Positions 34,768 through 42,858 of a DNA stretch of 64,000 nucleotides are shown here, piece after piece. Location of the stretch: contig NZ_JNXE01000001.1 in the NCBI RefSeq assembly GCF_000716605.1, positions 124,001-188,000 on the forward strand. The letters run 5' to 3'. A model generated the notes under the pieces. It did no database searches. It was not told the origin of the DNA and saw only the letters and a list, made by a program, of their open reading frames with translations. The DNA is from Streptomyces sp. NRRL F-525 (lineage in GTDB: Bacteria > Actinomycetota > Actinomycetes > Streptomycetales > Streptomycetaceae). The stretch's first letter is position 1, and each line of letters starts with the position of its first letter. Both the position numbers and the translations under genes were made by a program.

Positions 34768-36042
34768 TCAGAAACTCTCTCTGTTTTTGTCGGCTCGTGA
34801 GTCGCGGTCACCTCGTGCGTCACGGTCACCGTCCCGCAATGCCGCCGAACGCAGCGCGAGGATCAGATCGAGACGGGTGCCGGGGTCGTGCAGGGACGCG
34901 CCGAAGAGTTTCTCCAACTGACGCAGGCGATAGCGGACCGTCTGCGGGTGGATGTGGAGCCGGGCGGCGACATCGGGGACGTTGCTGCCGCTGAGCAGCC
35001 AGGCGAGCAACGTCTCGGCCAGCCGCGGGCGTTGACCCTCGGACGCGGCGTCGAGCGGCGCCAGAGCCCGTAACTCCAGCTGGGCGAGCAGCGGTTCGTC
35101 GCTGTGCAGCAACAGCGTCGACAGATGGTCGGCGCACAGCACCACGCCCTGCCGGGGCAGCACCCCGCGCCCCATCAGCCCCAGCGCCCGCGTGGCCCAG
35201 CGCAAGGACCGCGCGGCCTCGACGACCGGGACCGTAGGCCCGATCGCCGCCGGACGGCCGCCCAGGCCGAGGACGAACGACCGCCCGCCGAACCGGCCGT
35301 AACCCTCCGGGTCCGGCACCAGCACGCGCGGCGGACGCGACTCCATGTCCGCCAGCGCGCCCGGCATCGCCGGCGGCCGGTCCTCCGCGCGCGGGTCCGC
35401 CGGACCCGCCAGCGCGATGACGGCGACCCGTGACGGCACCCGCCAGCGCGCCCCGTGCGCCAGGTCCTGCAACGCCTCCGGGGCCACCGGCCCCTCGCCC
35501 AGCAGGAGTTCGAGCAGCCGTCGGCGCCGCCGCTCCACCTCGTCCGTGCTGCGCGACTGCGCCTCCGCGTATCCGGCGGCGGCCGCCTCCGCGACCTCGT
35601 GCACGGTCCGGAACGCCAGCTCTCCCAGCGCGGCCACCACCGCCGAATCCAGGCCGAGTTCCTCCGCCGTGCGGCCCATCAGCCGCCACGCGTGCAGCCC
35701 GCCGACGCGGATCGCCGACTGCAGCGCCTCCAGGCTGCGGCCCTCCAGGGCCTCGCCGCGGCCGAGTTCCTCGTAGTACGCCGCCGCCATCGCGGCGTTC
35801 TGGCCGTGCGGGTCCGCGATGTGGTCGACGAACAGGGTGAGCGCCTGCACCACCCCGGATCTGAGGTTCTCGCGGTATGTCCCGTCGGCCGGCCGCGCGT
35901 ACTCGGGGACCTGTCTGCGCACCACGTCCTCCACCTCGTCGGAGACGGCGGGGAGTTGGGCGCGCAGCAGCTCGGCCAGGTCGGGCGGAACCAGAGCGGT
36001 TCCGGGCTCGGTGGGTACTCCGCGCGGGGTGGGGACAGCCAC
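34768..36042 (-). CDS. PucR-type regulator of lipid locus
   Basis: 424 residues with GTG start at 36042 and GGGAAAGGAG eight bases upstream. The C-terminal PucR HTH reads LLAWLLSGSNVPDVAARLHI then HPQTVRYRLRQLEKLFGASL. The N-terminal helical region (LRAQLPAVSDEVEDVVRRQV and the following RsbRD/CHAD-like segment) and a central GGDEF-like relic are typical of actinobacterial PucR regulators. It sits between the antigen-85-like esterase and the cutinase, all on the minus strand, so it is the obvious candidate to control the block. The Arg/Asp-rich tail (DGDRDARGDRDSRADKNRES) is unusual. Confidence 0.9.
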   Translation of the reverse strand: MAVPTPRGVPTEPGTALVPPDLAELLRAQLPAVSDEVEDVVRRQVPEYARPADGTYRENLRSGVVQALTLFVDHIADPHGQNAAMAAAYYEELGRGEALEGRSLEALQSAIRVGGLHAWRLMGRTAEELGLDSAVVAALGELAFRTVHEVAEAAAAGYAEAQSRSTDEVERRRRRLLELLLGEGPVAPEALQDLAHGARWRVPSRVAVIALAGPADPRAEDRPPAMPGALADMESRPPRVLVPDPEGYGRFGGRSFVLGLGGRPAAIGPTVPVVEAARSLRWATRALGLMGRGVLPRQGVVLCADHLSTLLLHSDEPLLAQLELRALAPLDAASEGQRPRLAETLLAWLLSGSNVPDVAARLHIHPQTVRYRLRQLEKLFGASLHDPGTRLDLILALRSAALRDGDRDARGDRDSRADKNRESF

Positions 36043-36164
36043 GACGGACACTCCTTTCCCCCGGAGGCGGCTCGCCCACGGACTGTTGCCCGTGGGGCGA
36101 GGGGGACGTCCCGTGTTGGACGGTCGTCCCCTGCGCTCCGTTCCGTGCCCCGGCTGCACCGACA

Positions 36165-37109
36165 TCACTCCGGCAGCCCCAGCGCACCGGCGAGCATCGG
36201 CCACGAGGTGGTGAACTCCCCTTTCCAGTAGGCCCAGCTGTGACCTCCCCCCGAGTAGAAGTGCGTGATCACCGGTATGCCGAGCAGGGCGAGCACGCCG
36301 GTGAAACTGTGCGCGGAGGGCCACAGCAGACTCTCCAGCGCCTCGGGCAGCCAGTCGCCCGAACCCCCGGCCACACCACTGCCGTTGGACACGTACAAGG
36401 GTGTCCCGCGCAGCCCGCCGGCCCGGGCGCGCGGATTGGCGGCCTGCCAAGTCAGCAGGTCCAGCAGGGGATTGCCCCACAGGGAGCGCGGCGCCAGGTT
36501 CTCGCGGGCCACGATGGCGTCCACCAGCGAGGGCACCCCGGGGGCCGTGGTGTCGAGGATGCCGCTGTACGAGGCTGCGGCGGTGAACGCGCCCGGGTGA
36601 CGGGCCGCGTGCGCCATCGCGCCATAGCCCCCGGTGGACACCCCGGCGACGGCCCGCACCCCGGACGCCCGGTAGTCGCGGGCCAACAGCGCCGGAACCT
36701 CGGTGAGTTGGAAGGTCTCGTAGTCGGGACCGTCCCGCCACGCGCTCGGGATGCCGGTCGGCCCCGCGTCCGGCATCGCCACGATCAGATCGCGGCCCTC
36801 GGTGAAGGCCTCGATGTCCGTCTCCCGCGTCCAGGACGTGTAGTCGTCGTGCGCCCCGTGCAGCAGATACAGCACGGGATACGTCCGCCCGGGCTGCGCG
36901 GCGAAGCCCGACGGCAGGATCACCCGCACCGGCGCGCTGCGGCCCAGCGCGGGCGAGGACACGGACACGTCGAACGTCCGCGCCGAGACCTGCGTCGCGG
37001 CCCGGGCCCGGCCCGCGGCGGCCGTGGCACCGAACAGAACGGCCAGTCCCGTGGCTGCGGTTGCCCTCGTGACGGCGCGTCGGGATATACCACTGGGGTG
37101 GTGCGGCAT
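36165..37109 (-). CDS. Antigen-85-like secreted esterase/acyltransferase
   Basis: 314 residues, 9 nt after the PKS stop codon. A Tat-compatible signal (SRRAVTRATAATGLAVLFGA) ends before ATQVSARTF. The esterase/mycolyltransferase fold is marked by PVLYLLHGAHDDYTSW, nucleophile elbow AVAGVSTGGYGAMAHAARHP, AAASYSGILD and the terminal GGHSWAYWKGEF. The last is close to the HSWEYWGAQL catalytic-His segment that I recall from mycobacterial antigen 85 proteins. Antigen 85 proteins transfer mycolates between trehalose and arabinogalactan. By position it may move the product of the neighbouring PKS to an acceptor outside the membrane; that is inference, and simple esterase activity is an alternative. 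Confidence 0.88.
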   Translation of the reverse strand: MPHHPSGISRRAVTRATAATGLAVLFGATAAAGRARAATQVSARTFDVSVSSPALGRSAPVRVILPSGFAAQPGRTYPVLYLLHGAHDDYTSWTRETDIEAFTEGRDLIVAMPDAGPTGIPSAWRDGPDYETFQLTEVPALLARDYRASGVRAVAGVSTGGYGAMAHAARHPGAFTAAASYSGILDTTAPGVPSLVDAIVARENLAPRSLWGNPLLDLLTWQAANPRARAGGLRGTPLYVSNGSGVAGGSGDWLPEALESLLWPSAHSFTGVLALLGIPVITHFYSGGGHSWAYWKGEFTTSWPMLAGALGLPE

Positions 37110-37118
37110 GGCGGCTCC

Positions 37119-40100
37119 TCAGGCTGGTTCGGCGGGTCCCTCCGGCGAGGTGAGCACCCGCCGCAGATGGGCGGCGATCTCGTCGACGTACGGCGGGTCG
37201 AGCAGCGACAGGTGGTGCCCCGCCACCGGTACGACCGTCAGCCGCGGGCACACCTCGTCCCAGCCGAGCGCGTCGTCGTCCCGTTCGTACGCCGGGTCAC
37301 GCACGGTGTGCGGCGCCGGTTCGGTGGCCCGGTACAGCACCACCCGCCCCTCGTACCGGCCCGGTCGATGCGCCTCGCCGATCCGCAGATCGAGGTACGA
37401 GGCACGCTGGTGCTCCAACGCGGCGGACGGCACCTTCACCACCCCGCGCAGGGTGCGCAGCACGAGGTCGATGCGCTCGTGGTCGTCGTCCAACGCCACG
37501 AGTTCGTCGTAGGGCAGGGGGAGTTGGACGCCGTAGGTGTCGGCGATGTGCTGGGCGAAGCCCGTGAGCTGTGTGCGCACGCTGTCGGGTCGGGGGAGAG
37601 GCCGTACGGAGTCGATGAGCACGACGAGTTCGACGTCCCGCCCGGCGGCGGTGAGTTGGCGCGCGGTCTCCTGCGCCACGAATCCGCCGAAGGACCAACC
37701 GACAAGCACACACGGCCCGTTGGGATGAGCGGTGGTGATCGCCTCGGCGTAGCGGCGAGCCTTCTCGGAGACGGTGTGGGCGTCCTCGATCCGGTCCAGT
37801 CCGTGCACCGGCCGGTCCTCGCCGAGGCGTTCGCCGAGCGCGCGGTAGACGTCGGTGGTCCCACCGGCGGCGTGGAAGAGGAAGAGGGGAGGGAGAGGGG
37901 ACGGCGAGTCGGTCAACTGACCTATTCGGTCCGCCACTTCGGCGACCGTGACAGCGTCGAACAAATCGCGCAGGTGCAGTTCGACACCGAAGCCGTGTTG
38001 CAGGGCGGTGCGGATGCGGACGGCCATGAGGGAGTCAAGGCCGAGGTCCGACAGCGCCGTGGCCGGGGTGATGCGGGACGCCGGGTGGCCGGTGACAGAA
38101 GCGATGTGGTGGCTGACGCGGGCGGTCACCGAGCCCCCTGCGGCCGGTTCCGGCTCGGCCCAGCGATGGGCGGAAGGCGCTACGGCGACGGGAGTTCGGC
38201 CGTCGGTCCACCAGTACCGGACGTGCCGCCAGCGCGGTGCCGGGAGGTCGATGACCCGGCCGCCCGGCAGTGGGAGGTCCAGTCCCGCCGCGTACAAGGC
38301 CCCCAACTCCTTCAGGAACGCGGCGGATCCATCCGCGTCGCGCCGCAACGTCCCGACGGTGAGGGCGCCGGGCACGTTGTCGGCGATGGATCTGGCCAGG
38401 ACCGGATGCGGCGAGATCTCCACGAAGGCGGTGTGGCCATCCGCCACTGCGGCAGCGAGGGCACGGTCCAGGCGTACCGGCCGACGCAGGTTGGCGGCCC
38501 AGTGGTCGGCGTCGAACTGGCAGGCGCAGCGCGGGTCTTCGAGGACCGTGGAGTAGACGGGGATGCGTGGCGGCCGACCCTTGATGTCCCCGATGACCTC
38601 GATCAGTTCCGGCAACAGCGGGTCCACCTGAGGTGAGTGCCCGGCGCCGACGACCCGCATGACCCGGGCGGCCCGCCCGCGCTCCTCCAGCGCGCGCACC
38701 AGCCGGGCGACCGCCATCTCGTCACCGGTGACGACTTTCTGCCGGGGCGAGGAATGGACGGCGACATGCACACCCGGGAAGTCCCGCTCCAGGGAGGTTA
38801 GTTCACCGTCATCCAGGTCTACGACGGCCATCGCGCCACCCTGAAGTCCAGCGAGTAACCGAGCCCGTACGGCGACGACCCGGGCCGCGTCCGCCACATC
38901 CAGCGCGCCCGCGCAGACGGCGGCGGCCACCTCGCCCAGGGAGTGACCGATCACGGCGACCGGCTCCACGCCGTAGGACCGCCACAGCTCGGCGAGTGCC
39001 AACTGGACGCCGAACAGCACGGGTTGCGCGACATCCAGCCGGTCGAGATCCCCGGCGGAGACCAGGTGTTCGTGCAGGGAGAAGCCGAACACGTCAGCCA
39101 CCTGCGCGTCCAGCTTCTCCACGGCGGCGGAGAAAGCCGGTTCCTCCAGGAGCAGTTGGCGCCCCATGCCGGTCCACTGGCTGCCGTATCCCGAGAACAC
39201 CCACACCGGACCCCGTCCTACGAGATCACGGTCACCGGTCACCACCCGCGCATCCGGGCTGGCACCCTGCGCCAACACGCCCAGCGCATCGGCCAGTTCA
39301 CCCCCGTCGCGCGCGACGACCGCAGCGCGTACAGGCCCGCGCCCGACTCGCCCGGCGAGTGTGCGCGCCACGTCGGCCGGACGGACGGCGCTCCCTTCGG
39401 GCGTGCGAAGCCACGCGGCGAGACGGGACGCGGTGTCGCGGATCCGCTCGGTGTCGATGTCGGAGAGGAGGTGAAGGCGGGCGGCCGGCTCCTCGCCCCG
39501 GACCACGGTGGGCCGCCATTCCTCCACCACCGCATGGGCGTTGGTGCCGCCGAACCCGAAGCCCGAGATGCCTGCGGTGGCCGTTCCGCCGTAACGGGGC
39601 CATGGTTCGGGCTCGGTGACGACGCGCAGCCGTGCGTCGTCGAGGGAGGTGCCATGCAGCGAGGGCGGGACCAGGTCGTGGTGGAGGGCGAGGACCGTCT
39701 TCACCAGGCCGGTGACGCCCGCCGCGGATTCGAGATGACCGAGGTTCCCCTTCACCGAGCCGAGCAGCAACGGCTGTTCGGGGTCACGGTCCGCGCCCAG
39801 CACCGCGCCGAGGGCGCCCGCCTCGATCGGGTCGCCGAGCGGGGTGCCGGTGCCGTGCGCCTCAACGTAGTCGATGTGGGCCGGGGTGAGTCCGGCCCGG
39901 GCATACGCGGTGGTCAACAGGGCTTGTTGGGCAGTGGGGTTGGGGGCGAGCAGCCCGTTGGAGCGCCCGTCGGAGTTGACGGCGGTCGCGCGGATCACCG
40001 CGAGGACGCGGTCACCGTCCCGTTCCGCGTCGGACAGCCGCTTCAGCAGGACCGCCGCGCAGCCCTCACCGCGTCCGATGCCGTCGGCCGCCGTGGAGAA

Positions 40101-41048
40101 GGGCTTGCAGCGGCCGTCCGGGGCTAGGGCGCCCGCTCGTTCGAAGGCGACGCCGACGACGGGGGAGAGGAGGACGTTGACTCCGGCGGCGATCGCCGTG
40201 TCGGTCTCGCCGGTGCGGAGGCTGACGCACGCCTGGTGCACGGCGACGAGCGAGGACGAACAGGCCGTGTCCACCGCCATGTTGGGGCCATGGGTGTCCA
40301 GCACGTACGCCAGTCGGCCCGCCGTCACGCTGAGTGCCGCGCCCGCCGGGGCCCACGGGTCGACGGCGTTCGCGTCGGCGCCGGTGAGCTGTCCGTACTC
40401 CGGGGCCGAGACGCCGACGTAGATGCCGGTGGCCGTACCCGCCAAGGAAGGTGCGGGCACGGCTGCGTGGTCGAGGGTCTCGCGGACGACCTCCAGGAGG
40501 ATGCGTTGCTGGGGGTCCATCACCGCGGCCTCGCGCGGGGTGATGCGGAAGAAGTCCGCGTCGAACCCCGCGATGTCATCCAAGTAGCCGCCGTACAACG
40601 GCGTTTCGGGCGGCGGGAACGCTGTGAAGTCGGCCCATCTGTCCTCGGGGGCGCGGCTGATCGCGTCGACACCGTCGAGCAGCAGTTGCCAGTAGTCAGC
40701 CGGTCCGCGCACCCCGCCCGGCAGTCGGCAGCCGACGCCGATGACCGCCACGGGCTCGCCCGGGGTCGCGGCAACAGGAGCCGCCTGTACGGCAGTTCGC
40801 GGAGCCGAACCGCACACCCGCTTCACCAGCGCGTCCACGGTCGGCGCCTCCCACAGCAGGGTCGCCGGCAACTCGTGGCCCGTCAGCGAGGACAACTCGC
40901 CCGCCAGCACGACCGCGTCCCGCGAGGACATGCCGAGCTCGGCCAGCGGTCGGTCCAACGGGACGTCGTCCACTGGGGTGTTGTTCCACTCGGCGACCCG
41001 TTCCGCGATGCGGCGGCGGAGCAGCGCTCTCGTGTCGGCGGTCGTCAT
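37119..41048 (-). CDS. Pks13-like condensing PKS: ACP-KS-AT-ACP-TE
   Basis: 1309 residues. In order: N-terminal carrier domain (about 10-80, phosphopantetheine Ser42 in LGMSSRDAV, lacking the usual Asp before Ser), KS (about 94-520) with DTACSSSL, EAHGTGTPLGDP and GNLGHLES intact, and AT (about 600-900) with GHSLGE. Where malonyl or methylmalonyl ATs have HAFH or YASH, this AT has GAGH. A second ACP (LGLDSL) follows at about 975-1050, then a thioesterase with LVGWSFGGFVAQ, LIDSVRP and GHHLSLL for the Ser-Asp-His triad. There is no ketoreductase. This is the Pks13 architecture, which joins two long acyl chains by one decarboxylative condensation. The start overlaps the FAAL stop codon (ATGA). 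Confidence 0.93.
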   Translation of the reverse strand: MTTADTRALLRRRIAERVAEWNNTPVDDVPLDRPLAELGMSSRDAVVLAGELSSLTGHELPATLLWEAPTVDALVKRVCGSAPRTAVQAAPVAATPGEPVAVIGVGCRLPGGVRGPADYWQLLLDGVDAISRAPEDRWADFTAFPPPETPLYGGYLDDIAGFDADFFRITPREAAVMDPQQRILLEVVRETLDHAAVPAPSLAGTATGIYVGVSAPEYGQLTGADANAVDPWAPAGAALSVTAGRLAYVLDTHGPNMAVDTACSSSLVAVHQACVSLRTGETDTAIAAGVNVLLSPVVGVAFERAGALAPDGRCKPFSTAADGIGRGEGCAAVLLKRLSDAERDGDRVLAVIRATAVNSDGRSNGLLAPNPTAQQALLTTAYARAGLTPAHIDYVEAHGTGTPLGDPIEAGALGAVLGADRDPEQPLLLGSVKGNLGHLESAAGVTGLVKTVLALHHDLVPPSLHGTSLDDARLRVVTEPEPWPRYGGTATAGISGFGFGGTNAHAVVEEWRPTVVRGEEPAARLHLLSDIDTERIRDTASRLAAWLRTPEGSAVRPADVARTLAGRVGRGPVRAAVVARDGGELADALGVLAQGASPDARVVTGDRDLVGRGPVWVFSGYGSQWTGMGRQLLLEEPAFSAAVEKLDAQVADVFGFSLHEHLVSAGDLDRLDVAQPVLFGVQLALAELWRSYGVEPVAVIGHSLGEVAAAVCAGALDVADAARVVAVRARLLAGLQGGAMAVVDLDDGELTSLERDFPGVHVAVHSSPRQKVVTGDEMAVARLVRALEERGRAARVMRVVGAGHSPQVDPLLPELIEVIGDIKGRPPRIPVYSTVLEDPRCACQFDADHWAANLRRPVRLDRALAAAVADGHTAFVEISPHPVLARSIADNVPGALTVGTLRRDADGSAAFLKELGALYAAGLDLPLPGGRVIDLPAPRWRHVRYWWTDGRTPVAVAPSAHRWAEPEPAAGGSVTARVSHHIASVTGHPASRITPATALSDLGLDSLMAVRIRTALQHGFGVELHLRDLFDAVTVAEVADRIGQLTDSPSPLPPLFLFHAAGGTTDVYRALGERLGEDRPVHGLDRIEDAHTVSEKARRYAEAITTAHPNGPCVLVGWSFGGFVAQETARQLTAAGRDVELVVLIDSVRPLPRPDSVRTQLTGFAQHIADTYGVQLPLPYDELVALDDDHERIDLVLRTLRGVVKVPSAALEHQRASYLDLRIGEAHRPGRYEGRVVLYRATEPAPHTVRDPAYERDDDALGWDEVCPRLTVVPVAGHHLSLLDPPYVDEIAAHLRRVLTSPEGPAEPA

Positions 41049-42796
41049 ACGGCGGTCTCCGCCGCGTAGGCGCCCTCCAGATAGCGGGTGCGGGTCAGCG
41101 CCCGGGACACCTTGCCGCTGGAGGTGCGGGGGACCGTGCCGGGTGCGACGAGGACGACGTCGGTGAGCCGTAGCCCGTGCCGGGCGGAGACGGCCGCGCG
41201 TACGGCCTGCGTCAGGGCCGGTACGTCGATGTCGGCGAGGCTGGCCGTACGAGCGTGCTCGGCGACGACCACCACCCGCTCGCCCGCGCCACCCGCGCCG
41301 CCCGGCACGCCGAACGCGGCGAGCCGGTCGCGTCGTACGGCGTGATGGGCGTCCTGGGCGGTGGCCTCCACGTCCTGCGGATAGTGGTTGCGGCCGTCGA
41401 CGACGATGAGGTCCTTGAGCCGGCCGGTGACGATCAACTGCCCTTCCAGCACGGTCCCGAGGTCCCCGGTGCGCAGCCAGCTGCCCGGAGCCTCCTCGCC
41501 GAGCGTGGCGCCGAAGACGCGCTCGGTCTGCGCGGAGTTGTTCCAGTAGCCGCGCCCCACGTTGGGACCCTGCACCCAGATCTCCCCGACCTCTCCCTCG
41601 GCCAGCACGGCGTGGGCGACCGGATCGACGATGCGCACCCGCTGCCCAACTGGCGTTCCGCAGGCGGCCAGTAGCACGGCTCGCGGGTCCTCGGGCCGTG
41701 CGGGCAGGGCCTTCCCGGCGGCGAGCGCGTCGCGGTCGAGGGCGAAGCGGCCGAGCGGGCGGCCGGGCCGGGCCGCGCTGACGAAGACCGTGGCCTCGGC
41801 GAGCCCGTACGACGGACAGTGCACCTCCGCCGCGAGCCCCTGCGCGGCGAACGCGGCCTGGAAACGGTCGGCGGTGCCGGGCCGGACGGGTTCGCTGCCG
41901 TTGATCAGCGCGGCGACCCCGTCCAGCCGCAGCCCCTCCTTCTGCGCCCCGGTGACGGCGGAGGCGCAGTAGTCGTAGGCGAAGTTGGGCGCGGCACTCA
42001 GCGCCTGCGGATGCGCGGCCAACAGCCGTAGCCAGCGCGCTGGTTCGTGCAGGAACGCGGCCGGGTCCATGAGCACCGACAGCAGACCCCGTACGACCGG
42101 CGCCGCGACGCTCAGCACCAGCCCCATGTCGTGGTAGAGCGGCAGCCACCCCACGCAGGTCATCGGATGCGCGTCGGCACCGTAAGCGGCAAGCGCCTGG
42201 CGGGCGTTGGCGACTACGTTCCCGTGCGTGATCTCCACACCGGCCGGAGCGCGGGTCGAGCCGGAGGTGTACTGGAGGTAGGCGGTCGCGGCCGAATCCG
42301 GCTCAGGCGCCTGCCAGTTGAGGGCGGCGGAGTCCGGTACCTGGTCCGCCGCGAGGACTGTGACCTGCGCACGCTCGCAGAAGTCCGTGACCTCGGGCAG
42401 AGCGCGACCGGTGGTCACCACGACGGACGGGCGCGCGTCGCCCAACACCCCTACCAGGCGGTCACCTTGACCCGGCAGTCCGGGCGGATACAGCGGTACG
42501 GCGACCGTCCCGGCCGTCAGCGCCGCCAGGAAGCCGGTGATGTAGTCCGTGCCCTGCGGGCACAACAGGGCGACCCGCGCTCCGGGTTCGGCGTGCTCGG
42601 CGATCCGTGCGGCCAGTGCCCGCACCCGCAGATCCAGGCGCTGCCAGGTCAGAGTGCGGTGCACGCCACGGGAGTTGGGGGCGGGATGGTCGACGAACGT
42701 GAACGCCCGGCGGTCCGGGGTGACTTCGGCCCAGTGCCGCACGTACTCGGGGAGAGTCCGGTACGCGGGCGCGAGCGGGGGGCGGCGGCTGTCCAT
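41045..42796 (-). CDS. Fatty-acyl-AMP ligase, FadD32-like
   Basis: 583 residues. Adenylate-forming motifs are YLQYTSGSTRAPAGVEITHG (P-loop), GWLPLYHDMGLV, CPSYGLAEATVFVS and SWLRTGDLG. IVVDGRNHYPQDVEATAQDA is the signature of the FAAL branch that includes mycobacterial FadD32. FAALs make acyl-adenylates and load them onto a partner carrier domain instead of CoA. The partner is the N-terminal ACP of the PKS, whose gene overlaps this one by 4 nt. GAGGAG precedes the ATG by nine bases. Chain length cannot be deduced. Confidence 0.94.
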   Translation of the reverse strand: MDSRRPPLAPAYRTLPEYVRHWAEVTPDRRAFTFVDHPAPNSRGVHRTLTWQRLDLRVRALAARIAEHAEPGARVALLCPQGTDYITGFLAALTAGTVAVPLYPPGLPGQGDRLVGVLGDARPSVVVTTGRALPEVTDFCERAQVTVLAADQVPDSAALNWQAPEPDSAATAYLQYTSGSTRAPAGVEITHGNVVANARQALAAYGADAHPMTCVGWLPLYHDMGLVLSVAAPVVRGLLSVLMDPAAFLHEPARWLRLLAAHPQALSAAPNFAYDYCASAVTGAQKEGLRLDGVAALINGSEPVRPGTADRFQAAFAAQGLAAEVHCPSYGLAEATVFVSAARPGRPLGRFALDRDALAAGKALPARPEDPRAVLLAACGTPVGQRVRIVDPVAHAVLAEGEVGEIWVQGPNVGRGYWNNSAQTERVFGATLGEEAPGSWLRTGDLGTVLEGQLIVTGRLKDLIVVDGRNHYPQDVEATAQDAHHAVRRDRLAAFGVPGGAGGAGERVVVVAEHARTASLADIDVPALTQAVRAAVSARHGLRLTDVVLVAPGTVPRTSSGKVSRALTRTRYLEGAYAAETAV

Positions 42797-42858
42797 CGGG
42801 CGTGACTCCTCACATCGCGGAACAACGCGGTGTCAGTTGGAGAGGGTGAACAGGGCGG

